Assembly: GCF_001429505.1 (NCBI RefSeq)
Contig: NZ_LMJW01000017.1
Span: 352 to 53,720, forward strand
Source of the DNA: Allobosea sp. Root483D1
GTDB lineage: Bacteria > Pseudomonadota > Alphaproteobacteria > Rhizobiales > Beijerinckiaceae
DNA: 53,369 nt
Direction: 5' to 3'
Numbering within the stretch: position 1 is the stretch's first letter; each line of letters opens with the position of its first letter. The notes under the pieces were generated by a model. It made no database searches. It worked only from the letters and a program-made list of their open reading frames with translations, and was not told where the DNA came from. Position numbers and translations under genes: made by a program. Shown here piece after piece: positions 42,497 through 50,828 of the stretch.

Positions 42497-42725
42497 GCGA
42501 CCATCTGTCGTGAACTGCAACGGCGAGCCCACCTGGAACGGGCCTCCTGCGCCACCCGCCGCTCGGCCATCATCGCACCGCCCTCCATCCGAGGACGACT
42601 GGAATCAGGACTTCACACCCGCAGCACCGCCGACTTTTTCAACGACATCGGCCCATAGCTGAAGTCTAGGAGGTCTGCTTTCGGGTAGGCTCCTAATGTC
42701 GCAAATGCTTCGCCAGAGCTTCCGA

Positions 42726-44165
42726 TTAGCACGCCATGAAATGCGTCAGCTTGACGTTGAGATAATCGTGGATCGCCTGCCGGCCGCCCTCGCGCCCCAT
42801 GCCGGAATGGTTGATGCCGCCGAACGGCGCCTCGGCGTGGGCGATCATGAAGGTGTTGACCCCGACCATGCCCGCGCTGAGGCCGGCGCTGAGCGCTTCA
42901 GCATAACGCTGGCTGCCGGTGAAGCCATAGGCGGCAAGGCCGTAGGGGGTCGAGTTAGCCCGCGCGATCGCGTCGTCGAAGTGGCGGAAGGTGGCGATCG
43001 GCGCCAATGGCCCGAAGGGCTCGTCGCGCATGATGCGGGCCTCGTCGGGCACATCGGCGAAAACGGTCGGCTCGAAGAAGAAGCCCTTGTTGCGGCTGGC
43101 CGGACGCCGTCCGCCGGTGAGGCGCCGCGCGCCGGAAGCCTCCGTCTCGGCCGAGAGAGCCTCGACGCGGTCGCGCTGGCTGGCGAGCGTCAACGGGCCC
43201 ATCGATGTCGCCCGGTCCTGGCTGTCGCCCAGCACAAGCGCCTCAGCTGCCTTGACCATGCCGCTGGCGAAGCGTTCGGCCAGGCTCTCATGCACGTAGA
43301 AGCGGTTGGGAGCGATGCAGACCTGGCCGGCATTGCGGAACTTGAACAGCGCGCAGAGCGTCGCCGCATTGTCGACATCGGCATCCTCGCAGATCACGAC
43401 GGGCGCATGGCCGCCGAGCTCCATCGAGCAGCGCTTGACGGTCCTGGCGGCCTCGGCGAGCAGCATCTGGCCGACGCGGGTCGAGCCGGTCAGTGAAATC
43501 TTTCGGACCTCGTTGGCGGCCATCAGAAGCGGCGTGATCGTCTCGGCCGGGCCGAAAAGCATCTGGACGGTGCCGGCAGGCGCACCGCCTTCGGCACAGG
43601 CCTGCGCGATCAGCGTCGAGGTCAGCGGCGTCTGCTCGGACGGGCGGCAGATGATCGGGCACCCGGCGGCGAGCGCTGGCGCGATCTTGCGGGCGAGCAG
43701 GTTGATCGGGAAATTCCAGGCGGTGAAGGCGGCGACGATGCCCACCGGCTCCAGCCCCGTGGCGAGGCGCCCGCCCTGGCGGGAGGGGATCGTCTCGCCG
43801 AAAAGGCGCTCGGCCTCACCGGCGAACCAGTCGAACTGCTCGATCGCGATCAGCACCTCACCCTCGGACTGGGCGATCGGCCGGCCGATCTCATGGGATA
43901 GCGCGCTCGCCAGCGCGTCCTTGCGCGCTTCCATCGCCCGGGCGATGCCGCGCAGCACCTTGGCCCGCTCCCAGCCATGCACCTTCGACCATGTCTTGAG
44001 CGCGACTTGCGCATGGTGCAGCGCCTCCTCGACCTCGGCTGCGCCGGCGCAAGGCGCCGCCCAGAGCAACTCCTCTGTGCAGGGATTGCAGACGGAAAGC
44101 GGCGGCCGCGACGTGGTCGGCCGGAACTCGCCCCCGATCAGAAGTTTTGGCGCAAGGTTTGACAT
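42726..44165 (-). CDS. NAD(P)-dependent aldehyde dehydrogenase, probable 2-oxoglutarate semialdehyde dehydrogenase
   Basis: This is a 479-residue aldehyde dehydrogenase. Asn151 (FTAWNFP), Glu249 (SMELGGHAP) and the nucleophile Cys283 (NAGQVCIAPNRF) are all present. The succinate-semialdehyde-dehydrogenase-like context and the neighbouring kdgD and sugar-acid dehydratase suggest that it oxidises 2-oxoglutarate semialdehyde to 2-oxoglutarate. The start is ATG 44165 (MSNLAPKLLIGGEF), 17 bases after the dehydratase stop; a frame seven residues longer lacks support. It is the last gene of the nine-gene minus operon. Confidence 0.93.
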   Translation of the reverse strand: MSNLAPKLLIGGEFRPTTSRPPLSVCNPCTEELLWAAPCAGAAEVEEALHHAQVALKTWSKVHGWERAKVLRGIARAMEARKDALASALSHEIGRPIAQSEGEVLIAIEQFDWFAGEAERLFGETIPSRQGGRLATGLEPVGIVAAFTAWNFPINLLARKIAPALAAGCPIICRPSEQTPLTSTLIAQACAEGGAPAGTVQMLFGPAETITPLLMAANEVRKISLTGSTRVGQMLLAEAARTVKRCSMELGGHAPVVICEDADVDNAATLCALFKFRNAGQVCIAPNRFYVHESLAERFASGMVKAAEALVLGDSQDRATSMGPLTLASQRDRVEALSAETEASGARRLTGGRRPASRNKGFFFEPTVFADVPDEARIMRDEPFGPLAPIATFRHFDDAIARANSTPYGLAAYGFTGSQRYAEALSAGLSAGMVGVNTFMIAHAEAPFGGINHSGMGREGGRQAIHDYLNVKLTHFMAC

Positions 44166-44182
44166 GAATATCTCCAGGACTG

Positions 44183-45907
44183 TCACAAGATGTCTGGCTC
44201 GCCGACCGGCGCACCGAACGAAGTTTCAAGGAAATCGAAGTCGCAGCCTTCATGGGTCTGGCCGATATGGCGCGAGAACATCCAGCCATAGCCGCGCTCG
44301 AAGCGCGGTTCAGGCAGTCGCAGCGCGGCGCGCCGGTGCGCGAGCTCGGCCTCGTCGACACAGAGAACGATGCTGCGGACCGCGACATCGACGCGGATGA
44401 GGTCGCCGCTGCGAACGAGAGCGAGCGGGCCGCCGATATGGGCCTCGGGTGAGACGTGCAGGATGCAGGCGCCGTAGCTGGTGCCGGACATGCGCGCATC
44501 GGAGACGCGCAGCATGTCGCGCACGCCCTGCTTGAGGAGCTTCTTCGGGATCGGCAGCATGCCCCATTCCGGCATGCCGGGGCCGCCCTGCGGGCCGGCA
44601 CCGCGCATCACCAGGATCGTGTCGGCGGTGACGGCCAGATCGGGATCGTCGATCTCGGCCTTCATCTGCGCGTAGCTGTCGAAGACCAAAGCGGGGCCGG
44701 TATGGTCGAGCAGGCGCGGCTCGGCCGCCGAGGGCTTCATCACGCAGCCTTCAGGCGCGATGTTGCCGTAGAGCACAGCCAATGCAGGCTCGGTCGAAAC
44801 CGGTCTGTCCAGGGGGCGGATGACGTCGTCGTTCCAGATCGGCGCACTCTCGATCGCGGCGCCGAGCGTACGCCCCTCGATCATCAGCGCATCGAGGGAC
44901 AAATGCTGCGTCAGCCGGCTCATCAGCCCGGGCAGGCCGCCAGCATAGTAGAAATCCTCCATCAGATAGCGCTCGCCGGACGGGCGGATGTTGGCCAGCA
45001 CGGGGATGGTCCGACTCGCCGCCTCGAAATCGCCGAGGCCGATATCCTGGCCGGCGCGGCGCGCCATCGCGATGAGGTGGATGATGGCATTGGTCGAGCA
45101 GCCCATCGCCATAGCGACCGCGATGGCGTTCTCGAACGAGGCGCGCGACAGCACGGCCGTCGGCCGCAGATCCTCGGCCACCATCGCGACGATGCGCCGA
45201 CCGGTCTCGGTCGCCATGCGGATATGGCCGGAATCGGCGGCCGGGATCGAAGAGGCGCCCGACAGGGTCAGCCCCATCGCCTCGGCGATGGCGGTCATGG
45301 TGCTGGCCGTGCCCATCGTCATGCAGTGGCCGTAGGAGCGCGCGATGCCCGCTTCGACCGCCTGCCATTCCTGCGCGTCGATCTTGCCGGCGCGGCGATC
45401 GTCCCAGTATTTCCAGGCGTCGGAGCCGGAGCCCAGCACCTCGCCGCGCAGATTGCCGCGCAGCATCGGCCCGGCCGGCAGGAAAATCGCGGGAATGTCG
45501 GCGCTGATCGCACCCAGGATGAGGCCGGGCGTGGTCTTGTCGCAGCCGCCCATCAGCACCGCGCCGTCGACCGGATGCGAGCGCAGCAGCTCCTCGGTCT
45601 CCATCGCCAGAAGGTTGCGGTAGAGCATCGTTGTCGGCTTGACGAAGTTCTCCGAGAGCGAGATCGCCGGAAGCTCCAGCGGAAAGCCGCCGGCCTGCAG
45701 CACGCCACGCTTCACGTCCTCGACGCGCTGGCGGAAATGCGCGTGACAAGGGTTGATGTCGGACCAGGTGTTGATGATCGCGATGACGGGGCGACCGTTC
45801 CAGTCCTCGACGCCATAGCCCATCTGCATCAGGCGCGAGCGGTGGCCGAAGCCACGAAGATCGTCGGTGTCGAACCAGCGGGCGCTGCGAAGCGGCGGCT
45901 TCGTCAT
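44183..45907 (-). CDS. IlvD/Edd-family sugar-acid dehydratase (L-arabonate/D-xylonate dehydratase-like)
   Basis: This is a 574-residue iron-sulfur dehydratase. Cluster cysteines are Cys54 (DINPCHAHF), Cys122 (GGCDKTTPG) and Cys195 (YGHCMTMGTAST). C-terminal DARMSGTSYGACILHVSPEAHIGGPLALVRSGD is typical. The N-terminus RSARWFDTDDLRGFGHRSRLMQMG matches the pentonate dehydratase branch and not IlvD of branched-chain amino-acid synthesis. It should convert an aldonate to a 2-keto-3-deoxy acid. It overlaps the SDR gene by four bases. The exact sugar acid is undetermined. Confidence 0.92.
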   Translation of the reverse strand: MTKPPLRSARWFDTDDLRGFGHRSRLMQMGYGVEDWNGRPVIAIINTWSDINPCHAHFRQRVEDVKRGVLQAGGFPLELPAISLSENFVKPTTMLYRNLLAMETEELLRSHPVDGAVLMGGCDKTTPGLILGAISADIPAIFLPAGPMLRGNLRGEVLGSGSDAWKYWDDRRAGKIDAQEWQAVEAGIARSYGHCMTMGTASTMTAIAEAMGLTLSGASSIPAADSGHIRMATETGRRIVAMVAEDLRPTAVLSRASFENAIAVAMAMGCSTNAIIHLIAMARRAGQDIGLGDFEAASRTIPVLANIRPSGERYLMEDFYYAGGLPGLMSRLTQHLSLDALMIEGRTLGAAIESAPIWNDDVIRPLDRPVSTEPALAVLYGNIAPEGCVMKPSAAEPRLLDHTGPALVFDSYAQMKAEIDDPDLAVTADTILVMRGAGPQGGPGMPEWGMLPIPKKLLKQGVRDMLRVSDARMSGTSYGACILHVSPEAHIGGPLALVRSGDLIRVDVAVRSIVLCVDEAELAHRRAALRLPEPRFERGYGWMFSRHIGQTHEGCDFDFLETSFGAPVGEPDIL

Positions 45908-46725
45908 TGGCTCGCCGTCACGCCGCCGTCGATATAGACGATCTGGCCGGTCATGTAGCTGCCGGCAGGCGCGGCGAAGGTGATGACTTGCCCGACCACC
46001 TCGACGGGATCGCCGATCCGCCCGAGCGGGTTGCGGTCGAGGATGAAGTCGCGGAAGCCCTCGCGCTCGAGATGATGGCGGATACGCTCGGACTGGATGA
46101 AGGTCGGCGCGACGCCGTTGACGGTGATGTTGTGCTCGGCGAGTTCCATCGCATGCTGCTTGACCAGCATGACGAGGCCGCCCTTGGTGGCGCAGTAGGC
46201 CGAATAGCCGCGGTTGCGCAGCGCCAGTTGCGAGCGCACCGACAGCAGGTGGATCTGGCGGCCGCCGGTGCCCTGCGCGATCTGGTGGCGCGCCGCCGCC
46301 TGGCCCAGGAACATCGCCGATTTCAGGTTGATTTCGTAGACGTTGTCGAAGGTCGCCTCGTCGACATCCATCAGCCTCTGCTCGCGCTGGATGCCGACGC
46401 AGTTGACCAGCACGTCGATGCCGCCCATCGCCTCGGCGGCACGGTTGGTCGCCTCCGCGATCGCGGCCGGGTAGCGCGCATCGAGCTCGAAGCCATGGGT
46501 CTCGACGCCCTGCCCGCGCAGCCTGTCCGCCAGCGCTTGCGCCTTGGCCCCGCAGGGTCCGGCGATGGCGACATGGGCGCCGTGCCGCGTCATCGCCGAG
46601 GCTATCGCCTCGCCCAGCGCACCATAGCCGCCGGGCAGAAAGACGCGCAGTCCGCGGATGGTAAAAAGCCGGTCGATCGCATCGAGGTCGATCTGCGGCG
46701 TCAGATGTCCTTCGGGCCGGTTCAT
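45904..46725 (-). CDS. short-chain dehydrogenase/reductase, candidate sugar or sugar-acid dehydrogenase
   Basis: This is a 273-residue classical SDR. The nucleotide loop is unusual, GGYGALGEA (32-40), where TGxxxGIG is expected. NNAG is replaced by NCVG (108-111). The catalytic Tyr177-Lys181 (YCATK) is preceded by Ser165, and the end GQIVYIDGGVTASQ is typical. In the same operon as a sugar-acid dehydratase it is likely to oxidise a sugar or sugar acid. It overlaps both neighbours by four bases. Confidence 0.9.
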   Translation of the reverse strand: MNRPEGHLTPQIDLDAIDRLFTIRGLRVFLPGGYGALGEAIASAMTRHGAHVAIAGPCGAKAQALADRLRGQGVETHGFELDARYPAAIAEATNRAAEAMGGIDVLVNCVGIQREQRLMDVDEATFDNVYEINLKSAMFLGQAAARHQIAQGTGGRQIHLLSVRSQLALRNRGYSAYCATKGGLVMLVKQHAMELAEHNITVNGVAPTFIQSERIRHHLEREGFRDFILDRNPLGRIGDPVEVVGQVITFAAPAGSYMTGQIVYIDGGVTASQ

Positions 46726-47369
46726 GCGGCAGGCTCCAGGGCGGCGGCGCGCTCCGTCAGCAGGTTGCCGAGATAGTCGCGCGCCGGCTCGAAGCCGAGC
46801 AGGCCGGCATAATCCGGCAGGGGCGTGACGACGCCCTTGTTGACGAAGATGAAGCGCTCGCAGATTTCCTCGAGGATCTCGAGATGGAAGCGCTCATTGG
46901 GGTGAACGCAGAGGAAGACCAGCCGGCCCTCCGAACGCAGGCGCCGGAAGAAATCCAGCATGAAGCCGATATAGCCGTCCTGCGTGTTGAATTGCGGCTC
47001 GTCGAAGAGATGGACCAGCGGGTATTCGCTGCCCGCGCGCTCCATCAGGGCGTTGGGGCGCAGCGACCGGAAATGCCGGACCTGGTAGGACTGGTGATAG
47101 TGGATCGCGAGGCGGTCGCGCTCGTCGGTGCGGACGCGGTGAATGTTGCGGCCGCAGACCGCGACGGTGCCCTCCGTCGGGCTGTTCGAGCCGGTGATCA
47201 GCTCGAACAGTGTCGTCTTGCCGGAGCCGTTGGGGCCCATCATGCCGACGATCGCCGGCTCCTCAATGCGGAAGTCCGCGTCGAGCCGGAAGGTCGGCGT
47301 GCGGTCGAGCCGGCCGCGCGTGTAGATCTTCGAGAGATTGCTGACGTCAAGCATCGCGCTCATGGTCAC
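46722..47369 (-). CDS. atypical ABC ATPase lacking the signature-motif helical subdomain
   Basis: This 215-residue protein is encoded within a Liv-type importer operon that already has LivG and LivF. Walker A GPNGSGKT is at 45-52, a Q-loop-like Gln at 93, Walker B VHLFDE at 119-124 and the switch His at 156 (CVHPNE). Only about 25 residues separate Q-loop and Walker B, where roughly 65-75 are normal, and no LSGGQ-like motif is present. The ATP-binding core is thus kept and the helical signature subdomain is lost. The gene overlaps its neighbours by four bases on each side, so it is a planned part of the operon, not debris. It starts with GTG overlapping the LivF stop (GTGA) or at ATG 47363. 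Function unknown. Confidence 0.85.
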   Translation of the reverse strand: MTMSAMLDVSNLSKIYTRGRLDRTPTFRLDADFRIEEPAIVGMMGPNGSGKTTLFELITGSNSPTEGTVAVCGRNIHRVRTDERDRLAIHYHQSYQVRHFRSLRPNALMERAGSEYPLVHLFDEPQFNTQDGYIGFMLDFFRRLRSEGRLVFLCVHPNERFHLEILEEICERFIFVNKGVVTPLPDYAGLLGFEPARDYLGNLLTERAAALEPAA

Positions 47370-48061
47370 ATTCCGATCAGGCGCTGGCGCCGGGATTTGT
47401 CGTCGAGCAGGTCGCGGGCGGCCCCCTCATGGACGATACGGCCGCGGTCCATGACATAGGCGCGGTCCGAGACCTCAAGCGCGGCGAGGGCATTCTGCTC
47501 GACGATCAGTACCGAGATGCCCTCGGCCTTGAGGCGCCGCACCGTCGACAGCACGTCCTGGACTATCTTTGGCGCGAGGCCCTGGCTCGGTTCGTCGAGC
47601 AGGACGAGGCCGGGCGAGCCCAGCAGCGCGCGCGAGATCGCAACCATCTGCATCTCGCCGCCGGAGAGGTTCTCGCATTCGCGCGGCATCAGATGTTCGA
47701 GCGCCGAGAAGATCGAGAACATCTCGCCGACCTGCCAGGACCGAAAACGGGTCTTGCGCATGCCGATCTGCAGGTTGCGGGCGACGGTCAGCGTCGGGAA
47801 GATACGGCGATCGTCGGGCACCCAGCCGATGCCCATGGCCGAGATGCGATGGGTCGGGTGACGGGTGATGTCCTGCCCGTCGAAGCGGATCTGGCCGCGA
47901 CGCGGCGGCGTCAGGCCCAGGATCGAGCGGATCGTCGTGGTCTTGCCGGCCCCGTTGGCGCCGAGCAGCGAGACCACTTCGCCCTCGCCGACACGCAACG
48001 AGGTGCCAAACAGCGCCTGCGTCTCGCCATAGAAGGTTTCGATGTCGCGGACCTCAAGCAT
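47366..48061 (-). CDS. livF: HAAT ABC transporter ATP-binding protein, LivF type
   Basis: This 231-residue ATPase has Walker A GANGAGKT (34-41), signature LSGGEMQMV and Walker B LVLLDEPSQGLAPKI. The LivF-typical VLIVEQNALAALEVSDRAYVMDRG follows. The start at ATG 48061 overlaps the LivG stop by eight bases. It is the normal energising partner for the LivH/LivM permeases of this operon, so the atypical ATPase encoded next is additional. Confidence 0.92.
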   Translation of the reverse strand: MLEVRDIETFYGETQALFGTSLRVGEGEVVSLLGANGAGKTTTIRSILGLTPPRRGQIRFDGQDITRHPTHRISAMGIGWVPDDRRIFPTLTVARNLQIGMRKTRFRSWQVGEMFSIFSALEHLMPRECENLSGGEMQMVAISRALLGSPGLVLLDEPSQGLAPKIVQDVLSTVRRLKAEGISVLIVEQNALAALEVSDRAYVMDRGRIVHEGAARDLLDDKSRRQRLIGM

Positions 48062-48803
48062 GGGTCGCCTCCGCCAGCGTCGAGCGGCGAACCCATTTGT
48101 TGTCGCCAAGCTGCGCTGGAGGCCCCTCCGCGATGACCTGGCCCCAATGGATCACCGAAATCCTGTCGGCGAGCTCGAACAGGAAGCGCATGTCGTGCTC
48201 GATCATCACGATCGTGTAGCGATCGCGCAGCCGCTTCACGAGCTGGGAGAGGCGACGCGTCGCCTCCGCGCCGAGACCCGAGGTCGGCTCGTCAAGGAAG
48301 AGGATGCGAGGCTCGGCGGCTAGCGCCACCGCGATCTCCAGTGCACGGCGGTCGCCATAGCTGAGCGAAGCGGCCGCATCCCAGGCGCGTCCCGCAAGAC
48401 CGACCTGATCGAGCACAGCGAGCGACTGGTCGATCAGGGCGCGATCCGAGAAGACGGCCGCCATCGCGTGCAGACGGCGCTCCCGGAAGGCCGGCAGCGC
48501 CAGCATGACGTTCTCGATGACGACCGTGTCGTCGAAGAGGTTCATCAACTGGAAGGAGCGCGACACGCCCATCCTGGCGATGCGCTGCGGCGGCAGGCCC
48601 GAGATGCGCTGGCCGTCAAACGTAACCTCGCCGCGATCAGGCTTGTGCTGGCCGGTGAGGACATGGAAGCAGGTCGACTTGCCGGCGCCGTTGGGACCCA
48701 TGATGCCGCTGACCTGGCCTGCCTCGAAGGACAGCGAGATGTTCTCCAGCACGACGCGCGAGCCGAAGCGCTTGTGGATGTTGCGGGCCTCGAAAAGAGC
48801 CAT
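48054..48803 (-). CDS. livG: HAAT ABC transporter ATP-binding protein, LivG type
   Basis: This 249-residue ATPase has Walker A GPNGAGKS (36-43), the LivG-type signature LSYGDRRALEIAVAL and Walker B ILFLDEPTSGLGAE. IVMIEHDMRFLFELADR carries the switch His. The start ATG 48803 shares one base with the LivM stop (TGATG). Confidence 0.92.
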   Translation of the reverse strand: MALFEARNIHKRFGSRVVLENISLSFEAGQVSGIMGPNGAGKSTCFHVLTGQHKPDRGEVTFDGQRISGLPPQRIARMGVSRSFQLMNLFDDTVVIENVMLALPAFRERRLHAMAAVFSDRALIDQSLAVLDQVGLAGRAWDAAASLSYGDRRALEIAVALAAEPRILFLDEPTSGLGAEATRRLSQLVKRLRDRYTIVMIEHDMRFLFELADRISVIHWGQVIAEGPPAQLGDNKWVRRSTLAEATHA

Positions 48804-49831
48804 CACGCGGCCTCCGTCGCGGGAGCCGGTGCTGCGGTCGTCTGGAGCGGCGGCTTGCGCCGCGCGAGGCCGTGCAGCATGCCCGCCAGCCCCTCGGGCC
48901 GCAGCATCACCATCGCCATGAAGATCAGCCCGTACCAGAGCAGCCAGGTCTCTGTGATGCTGCCCAGCACGTCGCGAGTGACGAAGTAGAACACCACACC
49001 CAGCACCGGCCCCCAGAAACTGACGAGGCCGCCGCCGACCAGCACCATCATCACGACAAGCCCGGATTGATGCAGGCTCATCACGTCGGGATAGGCGCTC
49101 TGTTGGGCCATCGCGAGCAGGCTGCCGGCGAGGCCCGCGATCATCGTCGACAACGTGAAGACGGCCCATTTGAAGCGCCAGACCTCGTAGCCGACGAAGC
49201 GGGCGCGGGTCTCGTTCTGGCGGATGGCCTGCAGCACCCGGCCGAAGGGCGAGTTCGCCAGCCGCCAGCACAGCACGACCACGATCATCAGCAGCGCAGC
49301 GGCGAAGTAGAACAGCGCGCGGCTGTCGGTCAGGGAGACCTGCCAGGGCCCGAGCGTCAGCGGGGGGCGCGGAATGCCGAGCAGCCCGTCCTCGCCGCCG
49401 GTGACGCGATGGAGCTTCATGGCGAGGAACCAGAAGATCTGGCCAAAGCCGATCGTCAGCAGCGCATAGTAGATGCCGCGGCGATGGGAGAGGAACGCCC
49501 CGACAAGGGCGCCCGCGATCCCGGCCGCCAGTACGGCCGCCAGCAGGCCGCCCCACAGGCTAACTGCGACATGGTGCTGGAACAGCCCGAAGGCATAGGC
49601 GCCGATGCCGAGATAGGCGCCATGGCCGAAGGAATGCAGGCCGGTATAGCCGAAGAGCAGGTTGAACCCGAGCGCGAAGGCGACCCAGATCGCGATCTCG
49701 ATGCCGAGATACTGATAGAGCCCGACGGCAGGCAGCAGCCAGGGCGTGGCCAGGAGCACCGCGGCGAGGACGATCATAGGCGGCGTGATCCAGGCCGATG
49801 GGCGCGCGGGAATGTCCGAGAGCGAGATCAT
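48803..49831 (-). CDS. livM: HAAT ABC transporter permease, LivM type
   Basis: This 342-residue inner-membrane permease has LivM signatures FNLLFGYTGLHSFGHGAYLGIGAYAFG (about 55-80) and STMIAGLAGSLLAMAQQSAYPD further on. Helices are abundant and the C-terminus is basic. ATG 49831 (MISLSDIPA) is chosen because a longer Ser-rich frame would overlap the LivH gene and looks non-coding. It lies four bases after the LivH stop. Confidence 0.92.
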   Translation of the reverse strand: MISLSDIPARPSAWITPPMIVLAAVLLATPWLLPAVGLYQYLGIEIAIWVAFALGFNLLFGYTGLHSFGHGAYLGIGAYAFGLFQHHVAVSLWGGLLAAVLAAGIAGALVGAFLSHRRGIYYALLTIGFGQIFWFLAMKLHRVTGGEDGLLGIPRPPLTLGPWQVSLTDSRALFYFAAALLMIVVVLCWRLANSPFGRVLQAIRQNETRARFVGYEVWRFKWAVFTLSTMIAGLAGSLLAMAQQSAYPDVMSLHQSGLVVMMVLVGGGLVSFWGPVLGVVFYFVTRDVLGSITETWLLWYGLIFMAMVMLRPEGLAGMLHGLARRKPPLQTTAAPAPATEAA

Positions 49832-49835
49832 GGCG

Positions 49836-50756
49836 TCAGTTCTCCAGCGCGCTCTTGCGACCAAGCAGGCCACGGCTGCGGAAACCGAGAACGGCGATGA
49901 GGAGGAGGTACATCGACATCGTCGCCCAGGCGGCCGCATAGGCGCCGGTGATGCCCATGGCGAGGCCGACCAGAAGCGCCGCGATGACGGCGCCCCAGAA
50001 GCTGCCGACACCGCCGATGACGATGATGAGGAAGGCGGGGATGACGATGTCGACGCCGACATGGGGACGAAGGCCCCAGATCGGCACCATCACCACGCCG
50101 GCAAGTCCTGCCAGGGAGGCGCCAAAGCCGAAGACGACCAGCCTCAGCCTGGCGAGGTCGTAGCCGAGCGCACGGACCATTTCGCTGTCATGCGCGCCCG
50201 CCTTGATGACAGCACCGGCCGAGGTGCGTTCGAGGAACAGCCAGACGGCAAGGATCGCGGCGATGCTGAAGCCGGCGGCGAAGAAACGGTAGGTCGAGAA
50301 GATCATGTCGTTCAGCAGAAAGGCGCCATTGATCGCCCGCGGCAGCGCCAGATTCTGCTCGCCCGTGCCCCAGACCAGCCGGATCAACTCCTCGATGACG
50401 AGCGCGGCGCCGAAGGTCAGCAGCAGGCCGTAGAGGGGCGGCTTGCCATAGGCCGGGCGCAGGCACAGCTCGAGCAGCATGCCGGCGAAACCCGCCAGAG
50501 CCGGCCCGATCGCCAGCGCCAGCACATAGCGCAGGCCGAGCGGCAGGCTCAGCCACCAGGCACCGAAGGGCGTGCCCGCGAACCAGCCGCCGCCGATCAC
50601 CGTCAGCGCGAAATAGGCGCCGATCGCAAACAGCGAGCCATGGGCGAGGTTGATTACCTCCATCACGCCGACGATCAGGGTGAAGCCTAGCGCGATCAGG
50701 GCGAAGAGCAGGCCCAATGTCAGGCCGTTGATGATGTGGGGCAGAAGATCGATCAT
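49836..50756 (-). CDS. livH: HAAT ABC transporter permease, LivH type
   Basis: This 306-residue permease has the LivH pattern ALGFTLIVGVMEVINLAHGSLFAIGAYFAL at the N-terminus and IVIGGVGSFWGAVIAALLVGLAMG near 240-263. It lies 72 bases after the binding-protein gene, the largest gap in this operon. ATG 50756 (MIDLLPHI) starts at the family position. Confidence 0.92.
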   Translation of the reverse strand: MIDLLPHIINGLTLGLLFALIALGFTLIVGVMEVINLAHGSLFAIGAYFALTVIGGGWFAGTPFGAWWLSLPLGLRYVLALAIGPALAGFAGMLLELCLRPAYGKPPLYGLLLTFGAALVIEELIRLVWGTGEQNLALPRAINGAFLLNDMIFSTYRFFAAGFSIAAILAVWLFLERTSAGAVIKAGAHDSEMVRALGYDLARLRLVVFGFGASLAGLAGVVMVPIWGLRPHVGVDIVIPAFLIIVIGGVGSFWGAVIAALLVGLAMGITGAYAAAWATMSMYLLLIAVLGFRSRGLLGRKSALEN

Positions 50757-50828
50757 GCGTGTTCCGTCCGGATGCAGCGATGCCGTCACCCGCGGCCGTC
50801 GGGCGACGGCCGCGAATGGCAGGACGGA

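Noticed and set aside
44456..45937. Plus-strand open frame opposite the IlvD/Edd dehydratase
   Set aside because: Shadow of a conserved gene in GC-rich DNA; composition typical of antisense frames.
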